Shown: positions 10,538 through 23,215 of the stretch, one piece after another
Numbering within the stretch: position 1 is the stretch's first letter
Layout of the letters: every line of letters starts with the position of its first letter
Origin: Gracilaria gracilis
Taxonomy: Eukaryota; Rhodophyta; Florideophyceae; Gracilariales; Gracilariaceae
Assembly (NCBI GenBank): GCA_030374805.1
Contig: JARGSG010000017.1
Span: 124,001 to 188,000 of the forward strand
DNA length: 64,000 nt
Direction: 5' to 3'
Program-made: the position numbers and the translations under genes
The notes under the pieces: model-generated
What the model was told of the DNA's origin: nothing
Database searches by the model: none
The model's input: only the letters and a program-made list of their open reading frames with translations

Positions 10538-12860
10538 ATGGTCAAGTACCCGGAGTACATACCTCCCGTTACACCTCAGCATGTGAATCCTCCACCAGCA
10601 AACTACCAGGACCCTTCCTCCTTTTCGTTCCCTGGCATTCATTTCACCCTAAACATCCATATCGACTTAAAAATCGATTTCAACGCTAAGCTGCTTCACG
10701 CCGAGGCTAAGTACATGTTTAAAGTCATTAACCCCTCCGCTCCATACCTAGTCTTGGATATCCGCGGCATTACAATTAAGTATGTCAAGATGGGAAAAGA
10801 CAATCTGGATTACTCCATTGACAAACTGGACTCGCCTATCGGTAATGCCCTTCGAATTCGTCTGCCACCCTCCATTGCAGTAGGTGACATGGAAAACATG
10901 GCTCTCACCATTGGTTACTCCACACCTGGAAATGGCGACGGTCATCAAGCTGGCGGTGCGCTCGACTGGCTCAACCACGAGCAGACTTCTTCAGGTCAAC
11001 CGTTTGCATTCACTCAATGCCAGGCAATTCATGCCCGCTCCATCGTACCTTGTCAAGACACGTCTGCTGTGAAAGCCACTTATTCCGCTCTGGTCAAAGT
11101 CGCTCCTCCGCACGAGCATCTCACTGTGGTCATGTCAGCGCAACACGTGCCCTTGAAACCAGGTGAAACTGGCACTCGATTTGAATGCGGTGTACCTGTG
11201 CCAAGTTACCTAATTGCGTTTGCATGTGGTTTTCTGGAACAACGACAACTTTCTAGACGATGTGTAGTATGGGCAGAGCCCGACGAGGTCCAGGGTGCAG
11301 CGTATGAGTTTGGAGAAGTGGAGGATATGCTCACGACTGCGGAGAAAATTGCGGGACCGTATTTGTGGGGAAGATATGACCTGCTGGTTTTGCCAAGCAG
11401 TTTTCCATACGGAGGGTATGTTGCGAATGCGTTCTCAGATGCATGCGATGATTCAAACTCTTTTGTTGCTAACCAAGGCTTGTTCTGTATCTTGTTTGCT
11501 TTCACACTTTTATACTATTTCGTGAATCAGGATGGAGAACCCGTTTCTAACGTTTGTCACACCAACTTTGCTCGCCGTAAGTGATGCCTCGTTAATATGA
11601 ACAGTCGAGCTGTTGCGATGACTTAACTTTGTTCGTCTAACCCAATCGGCATTTCTCTTTTGATGAATGAAAATAGGGTGACCGTTCCATGAGTAACGTT
11701 ATTGTCCACGAAATCGCGCACGCATGGTCTGGAAATTTGGTTTCATGCCAGGACACTCGACACTTCTGGCTCAATGAAGGCTTCACAGTTAAACTTGAGA
11801 GACGCATTATACGGGAGATGCATAACAAAGCCCGAGAGGGCTTGGAGGGAGTAGCGGGTCGCCGTGATCTCGATGACCTGATCCTTTCATTTGGTGACGA
11901 TCTTAAGTTTTCCAGGTTAGTTACTCAACTTGAGGTTGATGAGGACCCAGATGATTATTTCAATATCATACCATATGAGAAAGGATATAATATGCTCTTG
12001 CTTTTGGAACAAAAGGTGGAAAAGGAAGGTGGAAATTTGCACGGTAAGTGTCCTCCAATTTCATCTTGAGCAAATGCTGGTTTTCTTCATGATGGATGTT
12101 TCCTATTTGTGACAAAGATCTAATCAGTGAATTTTGCGTGACATTTGCAGATTGGATGCGTGAGGAATATTTTAAGACGAATCAGTATCAAGCTATCGAC
12201 ACCGACGATTTCCTCCGTTTGTTCAACGCAGCATTTCCCAAAGTCTACAAAGAGTTCGACTGGGATACTTGGCTCTATGCTGAGGGAAATTGTGCTGAGT
12301 ATGGCGATTTGGATCTGACGCTTGTTCTCCAAGCATCTGGTTTTGCTGACAAGTGGCTTGGTCTTTTCAAGAAGGTGGATTTTCTTCCATACGAAGAAGC
12401 TGTTGACGAATGCCGCAGGCAACTTGGCAAAGACGTTGATAACTTTAAAAAGTGGGACGCCAAGACCAAGCATGGATTTCTGACGGATCTTCGCGGTAAA
12501 ATCGCTGCCGGCGAATTTGGTGGGGAACCAATTGTGTGGAATTCGAAATGTGCTGGGTATCTGGAAGATATTCACGGCTTCAACGCTATCAGAAACTCGG
12601 AGGTGAGATTCATGTGGTGCCGCCTTGCACTTTCAGGATGCTACGAGAATGTGCTCGACAACGCTTGCGAGTTTGTCTCCATACAAGGTCGCATGAAATA
12701 TATCCGACCATTGTACACGGACATGCACAACATATATCCGAAAGGAAGCTACGCAACAGATCTGTTCGAGAAGAATAAGAGTTCGTACCACTCGATTGCG
12801 GTGAAAATGATAGAAAAGGACCTGGGTCTGGACAAGGGTAGCAGTCGCAAAGCACGTTGA
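10538..12860 (+). CDS. Leukotriene A4 hydrolase / M1 aminopeptidase (4 exons)
   Basis: Proposed exons: 10538-11415, 11531-11576, 11677-12043, 12151-12860, giving 666 residues (human LTA4H 611). Introns are 115, 100 and 107 bp, all GT/AG and all phase-consistent. The ATG at 10538 opens an N-terminal beta domain. The peptide-binding GGMEN motif is made by splicing exon 1 (FPYGG) to the 46-bp exon 2 (MENPFLTFVTPTLLA). Exon 3 has the zinc site HEIAH with the third ligand in WLNEGFTV, and PYEKG with the catalytic Tyr. Exon 4 has GRMKYIRPLY, the basic patch that holds the substrate carboxylate. Known members are cytosolic zinc aminopeptidases; epoxide hydrolase activity is proven mainly in animals, so here I expect aminopeptidase. 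All catalytic residues seem present. The last acceptor (12150) keeps frame but leaves the linker a few residues short. Confidence 0.93.
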
Positions 12861-15446
12861 ATGAATTCGGACCGTGACAATTTGGAAGAGCCAGGTGCAT
12901 ATGTTTGTAAATGTTAAATGCGTTTAGCGTGCTGCCTCTATCATAGATGCGAGAGTTTGCAACGCTGCCATTAAGGTTAGCGATTTTCCAATCATAAGTG
13001 ATGACTTGTGAGATTGAGAACTCTACACTCTTCGGTGTGAGGCGGATGGAAGCAGCGTATCTACGGCAGTGGAGATGATTGTGGAGCAGCAGAGAGGCTG
13101 ATTGAAGCTCGATGAAGCTACGTTTATGGGGCGAAAGAATTGTTGAGTCTGATGCACCAGCGAAGGTGTCTCGTACCGGCGCACCAGCCAAAAGCTGTCG
13201 GGCAACGGGTGCTGTGTATTCAGCTGGGGCTGACAAGGGCAGATCGCATCTGCGAAGTGGCTCGGGCGGCAGTCATGACGCACCTCGCATACCAACTGCG
13301 GAGCCTGTCAAAGTTGCGAAGCAAAACCCAACTCGGAAGAGGAATGGCTCGCCTCGTCTGAAGATGGACGAAAGAAAGATTGCCCCAGGCCGACCAAAAC
13401 GCTCCGAGAATTAAGGTCTTGTACAAGTTCCATATACCAAGGTTCATGGACTTTGTGATAAGGGAAACAAACAAACGTATCAGAATGCGCCAACATTCCA
13501 TGCAGTCCAATGCATTCTAAACTCTTATGGGAAACGCTATCGGAACAACGTTGTGTCAGTGTTTGAGCCTCCCCTGAAGGAACAGAGACGCCGCTTAGGT
13601 AGTATATCTCTCGGAGACTCCACCTCCACAAAACTTATCATACGTCTCATCGAACCGGCGCATGAGATTTTGTGTCGTTTAATCTCGTTTCATTTCATGA
13701 ACGATCGCTTCGGCAGACTCTCGAAGACCTGCGAGAAAAGTGTGAGCTGCTGGAGCATTCGCTTACTGTTGGCGAATGTGCGCAGTGTGTGTTTGCAAAA
13801 TGTGCCCAGAGGGAAATTATTGTGCCAGAAGTTTGGTTTCTGCCGTATCCATCTCTGCCGTGTTTGAAAGCCTCATGCGTCCTACTCGCAGGGTATGCAT
13901 GTGACGAAGAACGGGAAACAAGCGAAGTTTGCAACTGGTTTGGGACGAACGCCAGGAAGGATACCCAGATATCTTTGCTTTATAAAGGAGGACTTACACT
14001 TCTTGCAAAGACTTACACAACACACCTCCAAACTCGTGCAGATGAGGAAGACTGGTGAATATTCAAGAGATGTGCTTGCTCGATGGAGTCGACTCGCTGA
14101 GATATCAGACAGAGAGCGAAAGCTGGCTGAGAAAGTACTTTGTGTTTGTGCATGGCGCTTCCTTTGATCAGAACACAATGGTGTCGACAAATGTTGCTGT
14201 CTGCTTGTACATTGTGATGAAAAAGACAAGAGGTAGGTTCCCCCCCCCGTTGAATATGTGATCTAGAAATTTTCTGGTGTCGCTGCCTCAACTATTGTGA
14301 CCAAAGTAAGCCAAGTTATGCAGCATGCTGATCGCCTCGGAACAAAGGCTGTGCTAGACGTTGGAGAAATCGAAAACGAATCAAGCACGAAACATGTCAC
14401 TTGTTAGATAATAGATGACTAAGGTAGGTACTTGTAGCAAATCGGTAGTGAAAGCTTCCTCTTCATTTCCTTAGGGCACGATGGCGCGGGAGTGTCTCGG
14501 CCGGTGTGGCCCCATGATAAAGCTTGAACAATAGCGGTCTAGTTGAGATGATAAGACAATGGCCGCTGAAGTTTTTGGCCTTTTTTAAGCGAGAGGATTA
14601 CCTGTAGGGTAATTCTACTGCCGTCTCGGAATCAGGGGCGACAGGCCATAATAAAGAGGAAGAAGAATAGCGGTCTAGAAAAATAGAGAATCTTGAGGGA
14701 GAAGGAGATCATGCCAACTATTCTGGATGAACATTTCACTTTCTGTTGTTGCTCTTGTTGCAAATCAGCCACGCCGTTGAATGGGCGATTGTGAAGGTCA
14801 CGCGATCCGGACAGAGGCAGGCGAAAGCATTATCTGAAAGATGAGTCTATCCCGTAGTTGGAAAAGACCTTGTCCAAGAAGGGTGCTTCTGCTAGTAAGG
14901 TACTTTCACATACTAGATGATATTTTGACTTTGAGAATGCAAGCTCTCGCCGCTCCTGCACTCTCGTCGCGACCGCTCGTTACTGCTCCAAGGCTCCAGT
15001 GGAGAGTCTTCTGCTCTGTGCGAACAAATTTGGTTTCTTCAAGGGACATAGAATCACTTCTAGGGCTTTGGACAAGTTCCTTCCCACCGGACAAGTGCAA
15101 GCTTTTCGGCCCATGCGAGATCATCTCTAGGATGGACATAAAGCCGGCTCCAGGGCGCGGTAGTATCCTTCAGGAACGCAAACATGTGAGATGCTGTCTA
15201 ATCTGCTCCCCATAGCGCACGCATATACACTAGCTAACCGCAGTTTCAGCACAAACACATGTAGGATTCAGAATCAAGTCTTCTTCCCGCTGCAAGCCGA
15301 CATCAACCATCCCAGGACAGATAGCCCCAATTAAGTTCTCTAGGAGTCGGGACATGCCGTACCTTTCACTATGTGCTGCATTCTTCACGAGAAAGACGCG
15401 TCAAGATGACCGAAGATTGCAGTCCTGAGAACCCAAACGCTTTGAC
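12861..15446. other. Intergenic block with unidentified frames
   Basis: A 128-codon frame at 13672-14058 (+) contains GECAQCVFAKCAQ and has an ATG, but I recognise no family and it may be chance or debris. Other frames here are short and overlap on both strands. The only supported feature is the short repeat at 14543-14665. Confidence 0.4.
14543..14665. repeat. 123-bp dispersed repeat flanked by 13-bp direct repeats
   Basis: AATAGCGGTCTAG occurs at 14530-14542 and again at 14666-14678. The 123 bp between them match, in reverse orientation, the sequence at about 61425-61550: shared cores are CGCCCCTGATTCCGAGACG and AAAAGGCCAAAA followed by CGGCCATTG. Direct repeats of 13 bp suggest a target duplication, as left by LINE-driven retroposition, but no pol III box was seen. 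Confidence 0.65.
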
Positions 15447-15530
15447 CAGGGTTGGAACGCAATTCATTGCATTGCAATAGTATTGCAATAAAGCGTTGCA
15501 ATACATCATTGCATTTAGATGCGTACATCA
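15447..15530. repeat. Possible hAT-type terminus with TTGCAAT cluster
   Basis: CAGGGTTGGAACGCAATTC at 15447 looks like the CAGRG start of many hAT ends. It is followed by several ATTGCAAT copies to about 15530, and further TTGCAAT/ATTGCAAT copies occur near 15905-15990. No matching right end was found. Confidence 0.35.
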
Positions 15531-16344
15531 CAAAACTATTGCAGATTGTATTCTTTGTTTGAAATCAATTGTAAGTAGAGCGGCTGTGGTCTGTACCGTG
15601 TAGCTGACATTATTCTTAGGAATCGGTGCATGAGACTAACGCCTTTACTGTTTGAGACCATTATTTTCTTGCGAATCAACCACAAGTTTTGGGATGTTCA
15701 TACCGTCCATTTTCATCTCCTATTAAATGTTCTCTCTCATACCGTGAAAGAAGCGTTTTCTTCCGCAAAGAGCGATAGAAGACCTAAAATTTAGAGGAGG
15801 CTAATCAAGACGACGATATCCTTTCTAAACGTTGGGTTGGAAATGAAGAACCTCTTTTATTCTTGCAGTCGTTTCATGCATGTCTAGCTTCTATTGCGTA
15901 GCGCAGTGCAATTCTATTGCTGACCACGGATCTTAATGCAATAATATTTCAAGAAGCTGACGGGTTACAGTATCATTGCTCCATTGCAATGCCGAAGAGC
16001 AATAAACTGCATATGGCGATATCTTCACACAGACGGTCTGTGGGAATATATCGCCATTATCGATATATCCAACCACCTTTCTCGATTGATCATATCAAGA
16101 CGATTCTCTGATTTCAACACATGCTCGTTGCATTGCATTTTGATATGAAACGAGAAGCCTCAATAAAGCCAATTTGGGAAACAGATATATTGCAGCGAAA
16201 GTGAACGGCGGACATCCTGTTGCCTCGCATCGCGAACCCTCGACAGGCCGAGAGATTTATTCTGATGCGAGAGCGCGAGAGAGTTATTCTGATAGTGGGG
16301 TATCGACGGATATAGATACAGAATCGTTCTCTGGTCCTGATCCG
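15531..16344. other. Intergenic, no gene recognised
   Basis: AT-rich; it holds scattered ATTGCAAT motifs and no frame that I can support. Confidence 0.4.
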
Positions 16345-16629
16345 CAACCGCTAGGGCATGCCATTCTCGAGTCAGGGATGTCACACAACCCCATGATGGC
16401 CCAAAATCATCCTGGCCAACGTAATCCATTGCCTGCCTCGCAACCACCATCGCATTCAGTTCTTGAGTCAGGGACTTCACACACCCCCACACTGCTCCAG
16501 AATCACTTTGGTCAGTGTAATCCGTTGCCTGCCCAGCAACCGCTAACGTATTCAGGTTTTGAGTTTGGGGCTCCACACGAAACCATGATGTCCCAGAACC
16601 ACTGGGACCAGCCTAAATCGTGGCATGAG
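16345..16629. repeat. Three tandem copies of a 96-bp unit
   Basis: Units start at 16345, 16441 and 16537 (third copy one codon shorter). In the plus frame each reads like QPLGHAILESG...QNHPGQ. The unit is a multiple of three and both strands are open through it, but neither strand has a convincing ATG at the head of the frame, so I annotate a minisatellite rather than a gene. Confidence 0.75.
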
Positions 16630-17068
16630 CGACGATTCGGTTTTCGTAGGAGGGTTTCGAAGGTACTGTAGTTGGTGTAGTTGGTGTAACGTTCTAATTC
16701 AATGCCTGTTCTTGTTTCGATCGTAAAGGCTCTTGTCCGCGTTTTCTTTGCTTCAGTCAGAGAGGGAAGTGCGAGTGATATATTACATGGGTTACGGTAT
16801 TTTAGTAACCTGCGATATCTCTATGAACTTCAGTTTCTGTCAGAGTTTTGACGGAACTTGCTGCGCCTCAGTTACGAATGGCATTGGAGTGCAAACTTAA
16901 CATGTGCACTACAAACCAGAGTGCTGTCCGGGCCCGAAGGAGTTAACCGAGTTGGAGCAGATAATGGCTGGTGTTGGGCGTTTGAAGGGGTCGCAAGTAT
17001 CAAAGCGCTTTGGGCTCTAATTTTGAAGGGAAATGAGCAGATGTGAATGTAAACAACCCCCCTATCAT

Positions 17069-17087
17069 ACACCGCCGTTGGCGGTGT
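17069..17087. repeat. Short hairpin
   Basis: ACACCGCC, spacer GTT, GGCGGTGT: perfect 8-bp arms. Function unknown. Confidence 0.5.
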
Positions 17088-17134
17088 GGGTTGGGTCAAG
17101 TCTGTGTATGTGATAACTCAGGCTTAACAACGTC

Positions 17135-17150
17135 GTCTGTGTACACAGAC
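17135..17150. repeat. Perfect 16-bp palindrome
   Basis: GTCTGTGTACACAGAC. Its half GTCTGTGT equals the first 8 bases of the fold-back MITE end at 5047; this may be chance. Confidence 0.5.
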
Positions 17151-17484
17151 ATACATGTGAGGTAAAGGGTAACGCTCGATAGATGGATGTCCGTGAACGT
17201 GAACATCGGTAAACACATATTCTTTCGTTTTTCATTTACGTTCAAAAGGCAGGTATTCGGTAGTATTTCGGCAGTATGGGTCTATTGAGTCTTTCTCCCT
17301 TACTTGGCAACGCCACTCCAATGTCTCAGAATGATAGAAATTGATCACTACGGACACTTCGCACAAAAGATCTGGAACTTTCACAAAGTGGTCGCCAGAA
17401 GATCAATTGCCCCACCCAAAGAATCGAAAGCGGCGGAGTAAGCATTCAAGAAAGCTCCTTCCGATTGCAAATCTCTTTCAACCA

Positions 17485-17979
17485 TCAACTCCTGAACGAG
17501 ATACCAAGCGTAGAAACACCAGAAACCATATCATAGTCCAATACGCTGCTAGCTGGGTCGAAGACGGAGTCAAAGTTCGGGGTACTAACTAGAGCACTTA
17601 GCACTCCCTCAAACATGGGGAGCGGAACTGGTCCAATGCAGGTGAGGGTGGAAATAATTAGGACGATCCCACACGCAGTCGTCTGCACTTTGGTCCCTGC
17701 GCATACGATCCCATTATCGTCAAAGAATTTCAGGCAGATGCTCTTCACCAAGTCTGCGCTTTCCACCACGGTAACACTTAGGCTAAAGTCCGGTTCAAGA
17801 AGAACGGGACCGGGTGTCTCAGTTGGGAACAGTTCGTCCGGATCTTCGATGAAATCCTGTACCGAAACACCTTGCAAAGCCTCGGAATGGATATCATATA
17901 TCTCTGCATTCGTCAAACGAGTAGACAGCGAGAAGGAAACAAGAACGATGGCCAGAAGAAATTGGACGGAAGTCTTCAT
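17485..17979 (-). CDS. Small secreted protein, unknown function
   Basis: 164 residues from the ATG at 17979. The N terminus MKTSVQFLLAIVLVSFSLS is a clear signal peptide, probably cut near residue 26. The mature part is acidic near its start, then has a hydrophobic central part with four Cys and no known domain. An open frame extends upstream of this ATG, but the signal peptide decides the start. A TATATA stretch at 18102-18107 lies about 125 bp upstream on the same strand and may be the TATA box. It stands alone in a repeat-rich block. A lineage-restricted secreted protein is my best guess. Confidence 0.55.
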   Translation of the reverse strand: MKTSVQFLLAIVLVSFSLSTRLTNAEIYDIHSEALQGVSVQDFIEDPDELFPTETPGPVLLEPDFSLSVTVVESADLVKSICLKFFDDNGIVCAGTKVQTTACGIVLIISTLTCIGPVPLPMFEGVLSALVSTPNFDSVFDPASSVLDYDMVSGVSTLGISFRS

Positions 17980-18097
17980 CTTACTGAAGAAGTGGGAGAT
18001 AAGTCGTGATGTTTGCAGAAGAAGGAAAAGAATGCACTTTGACAAGAGGGTTCTGAAGGATCCAAGGGTGTGACACGGCAACTTGAGAATTGAGAAC

Positions 18098-18112
18098 TCC
18101 AATATATAGTGT
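18098..18112 (-). promoter_or_regulatory. Candidate TATA box
   Basis: CTATATATTGG on the minus strand, about 125 bp upstream of the ATG of the small secreted protein. Confidence 0.3.
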
Positions 18113-20185
18113 TTCGGGTCCGAATATTTTGCTTCCTACTGGCGAGTGCCGATAGGTCTCCTTGCTTATGCTTCTTTTTGCGTGCTTTCTGGAAGGCCTA
18201 GCGATATGGTCTAAGGAAGATGGAGAGGAAAGAGTATCAACTTGAATACGATATTTATATGATATAGATACTACGTAATAGCAACCGTACGTCAATTGAA
18301 ATTAACGCCACGGTAGCTTGAAATAGTCTCGATGCAGGATAAAAAAGGGCGCCACAACTGTGAGTACTTGTTCAATGAACATCTAGCATTCCTGCATTTC
18401 GGGATTTTGGTTCCAAGACAATACTTCATCGCTACAAGAATTGAATCAATCCTTCTAGCAAGTTTTCAGCAGGCAGCCTCAATATCGTTACGGGAGAATG
18501 CGTAACGGCTACACTTCAAGTGCCTCTGGAACTCATTCTGAAATTCGAAGTCCGAATTCGGCATCTCATGTACTAGCAAACAGTTAGAATGAAGCCACCA
18601 GAACAGTAAACGCAGTCATTGTCAAAGGGCGGGTCTTCGACCTTACGTAGAGATAGTGCGCATATATCGCAAATAGCAAATCCTGCATTGGATCTTTCGT
18701 TGTGCTCTTAACGAAATCGAATTGATTGTCTTTTGGAAACGCACGAACCAGACAAGAGTCGACTCATTTACAGGTATATCAAAGTTGGTCAACCGCATAC
18801 GCTTTCAGGTCCTAGAGGAGTTCTAACTTCCAGACTTACCCTAGAATCTACCGATATAACTGTCTTATCGCTTACTGACTACAGTTGTACACATACATCA
18901 TACGATTTCTATGATTGGGACCACTCCCAAAAAGTGGTTGTATTTTGAAACTGTGATCCTTCACACAAGAGTATCAAAGGCGCTCCGTTCATATGCAATG
19001 AATTTTTGCATTAGATATGTCTGCAGGTTAATAGGAGCAGAGATTTTTCACTGTCGATATTGTTGAATGCAAGATTGATGTGTTCACAAAACAAACAAAG
19101 AAACAGTTTGTTTCTGCCTGCCATGACTAGCGATACCTTAACTACTCCTGGGAGGAGGTGCCAATAGAACAGTTCTTCCGAAGCGTAGTATTCGATTTTC
19201 TGCGCCAACGCCTTTTGCCGCTAAGGATCAGTGAGATGCTAGATCGGGATCCTGTGTTGGGGCTGAAGTCCTTGATTTCGAATGGTAAAAAAGAATGGTG
19301 GGAGGAAAAATTTTCTTGGGTTTTAATGGTTTCTAAGTAATAAGCTTCGAGGTTTCTCTTCGACAATGCTTTCTTCTTCTTCTGAGCTGTCATTAGACAG
19401 CCCACAAGAAGAAGAATAAGTTGACCTGCATTTAGAGCTCTGACTGCATCTATTCTTTCTTGCGGCTGTGTTAATCTCAGAAGCAAAGGGCACACTCAGT
19501 CACAAGCATTAACTCGTCGATACTAGCTGCCTAAAATATCGACCGAACCAACCATTTGAATATGCCTCTTTAGCTCACCATTGTTTCTCCTTTCCTGCAA
19601 AGCATAGGTTTTGTTTGAGCTTATCTTCGAATGCTTCTTGACTTGTTTGCAATTATTCACTAAGCATATATCGCGTCGCCTAGAAAAGCGATAAAGATTT
19701 CTCCTTGCATATATGTACCTTCGTACATTTGCTATTTAGAAGGAGGAGATATATGTTGCGCTTTTGAGTAAATATGCCTAGACTTTTACTCATTTCTTTA
19801 CCATTAATGGCGAAGATCAATCAAAAGAACCTATCTACACGTCCCTCGGTAGATACGGTACGGGAGGTTCAAAAGTTGAACAACTTCCCAGCATCTCCAA
19901 TACTGTTACTAGTGATCACGCTGCATTTAATGTGGGTCTGTGACCTATAATGCTTTATTGGCTTCTAGGCGCAGTGTACACGTTGCGTCGGTGTGCTTGA
20001 TGACACTGATCAATGAAAAAGGGGGGGGTGTCGTAATTTATAGACATTTCACGCACTCGTTAGCAACAACGTGAGTTAGTTCGTCGGCAATTGCGATTCT
20101 AAACTAACTTCAGATGCACGCCGTAACAAACATTTTGTTGTAACAACAAAGAGAAAGAAAAAAACATCATAAGAAGCATACAACA
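18113..20185. other. Intergenic, no gene recognised
   Basis: Short frames only. The inverted TATCTAC...GTAGATA pair at 19832-19855 and the leader of the pantothenate synthetase gene lie at its right end. Confidence 0.45.
19832..19855. promoter_or_regulatory. Inverted TATCTAC/GTAGATA pair upstream of panC
   Basis: TATCTAC at 19832-19838 and its complement GTAGATA at 19849-19855, 10 bp apart, about 330 bp before the pantothenate synthetase ATG. The same heptamer recurs in other upstream regions of the window. Confidence 0.35.
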
Positions 20186-21106
20186 ATGAGCGAAAGTCAC
20201 GGCGATACGAAAGCTGGCGCTGATTTGAGCAATCAGCAGATCATGACTATTCGAAAGGCAAAAGACTTGATTTCTCACTTAAATTCACTACCAAATGCAT
20301 GTAGCCTGGGAATCGTTATGACCATGGGCGCCCTTCATGAAGGACATGCAGCCTTGGTAAGGCAATGTGCATCCGAGAATGACATAACCTTGGTTACTTT
20401 ATTTCTGAACCCCTTGCAGTTTGCTGCTCATGAGGACTTGTCCACATACCCAAGAACTGAAGAGCGTGATAAAGGACTATTCAAGGAATGGGGTGCGGAT
20501 ATACTATTTGCACCACAAGTTGAAGAAGTGTACCCCCCATCGTTTGATACCCACGTAATCTGCGCCGCTGGCAATCCAGAGAGGAACGAGTCTAGCGAGG
20601 GAGCTTTCCGTCCCACATTCTTTCGCGGAGTGGCCACCGTTGTGGCCAAAACCTTGTCTTTAACCAGAGCAGATAGGTGTTACTTTGGCCTGAAAGATGC
20701 GCAGCAATGCGCTGTCGTAAAGCGCATTGTAGAAGACCTGTGGCTCAGATGCGAGGTAAGACTCGTGGATACCCAAAGAGAGAAAGACGGACTAGCAATG
20801 TCATCAAGAAACGCGTATCTCAGCAAAGAGGAGCGAAATGAAGCAAACACGCTGTGGAAAGCATTACTTGTCGGTAAAAAGTTATGGGATTCTGGAGAAC
20901 GAGACGTTCAAACTTTGCGGCAGGCTGTAAAGATGGAAATAGGGAAGCACCCCAAACTACAGTTGATGTATGTAAGCATCTGCGACCGATGGACGATGCG
21001 AGAAATGAATGGTGAACTGCCTCATGAGCAGGGTGCGCTGCTACTCTGCGTTGCAGCCATGCTTGGTCGAGCCCGCCTCATAGACAATACTGTCCTTGCA
21101 GACTGA
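20186..21106 (+). CDS. panC: Pantothenate synthetase (pantoate-beta-alanine ligase)
   Basis: 306 residues, one exon, ATG at 20186. The enzyme joins D-pantoate and beta-alanine with ATP to make pantothenate for CoA. Seen: MTMGALHEGH (residues 45-54) with the HIGH-type nucleotide site, PTFFRGVATVVAK (143-155), FGLKDAQQ (167-174) and the KMSKS-equivalent MSSRN (205-209). The length is typical for eukaryotic single-domain enzymes. About 20 extra residues before the core do not look like a strong transit peptide, so I expect a cytosolic enzyme as in plants. Neighbours are unrelated. No key residue is missing. Confidence 0.97.
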   Translation: MSESHGDTKAGADLSNQQIMTIRKAKDLISHLNSLPNACSLGIVMTMGALHEGHAALVRQCASENDITLVTLFLNPLQFAAHEDLSTYPRTEERDKGLFKEWGADILFAPQVEEVYPPSFDTHVICAAGNPERNESSEGAFRPTFFRGVATVVAKTLSLTRADRCYFGLKDAQQCAVVKRIVEDLWLRCEVRLVDTQREKDGLAMSSRNAYLSKEERNEANTLWKALLVGKKLWDSGERDVQTLRQAVKMEIGKHPKLQLMYVSICDRWTMREMNGELPHEQGALLLCVAAMLGRARLIDNTVLAD

Positions 21107-21704
21107 TGGTGGGTAGTCCTGAAACCGCCCAAGTATCTACGAGTCTAACATCCAACCGTTACCGACTTGGGAACTAAGCTGGAATCGTAGAATTAACGGT
21201 TTAGGTGTGACCTCGTTCATTTTGGACACCAACCGTGGGTGTGTAAATGAACATGGATTGACAGCTCTTGACAATGCATTGGGTAGTCCCATTCTTCTAT
21301 GTCGTGCAGCGAGCCGCACTCCGTTTATCTGTTGGTCAGAACTACCATTAGACAAACGGCTCGGCATAGAAGTATGCAGGCTGGAAGTGCATACGATTCT
21401 CATGTACAATTTGATAACGGATCCGTTTGAAAGCGTTCTCGAAACCAGCCATCGCTTTTGCTGTCACGCGTCAATTCCGTATGACATCCGACTCCTTGTC
21501 GGTTGATGGGACATAACCCTCCGTTAATGACTTCAAGTACGTCTTGGTGTCGGTTTATGAATAACAAGAGTGCATCAGGACAAGCGTAGGTCAACCTTGG
21601 TGACGTTGCAAAAAAAAAGACGAACCTCGCGATTGGTGTGCAAATGTCGCAATCGACTTCGGGGTTGATACGAACTATGAGTAAAGTGCATACCGTCTTG
21701 CGCT
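21107..21704. other. Intergenic between convergent panC and PSMA7
   Basis: Holds the two 3' ends; no gene, RNA or repeat recognised. Confidence 0.5.

Positions 21705-23215
<1,511 letters not shown>

Noticed and set aside
13672-14058. 128-codon frame with CxxC pairs, compared with the N terminus of PUS10
   Set aside because: Only a short GECAQCVFAKC segment is similar; the rest does not follow.
16174-16671. 165-codon plus-strand frame over the tandem repeat as a gene
   Set aside because: It begins with TTG, has no ATG before the repeats, and the opposite strand is equally open.
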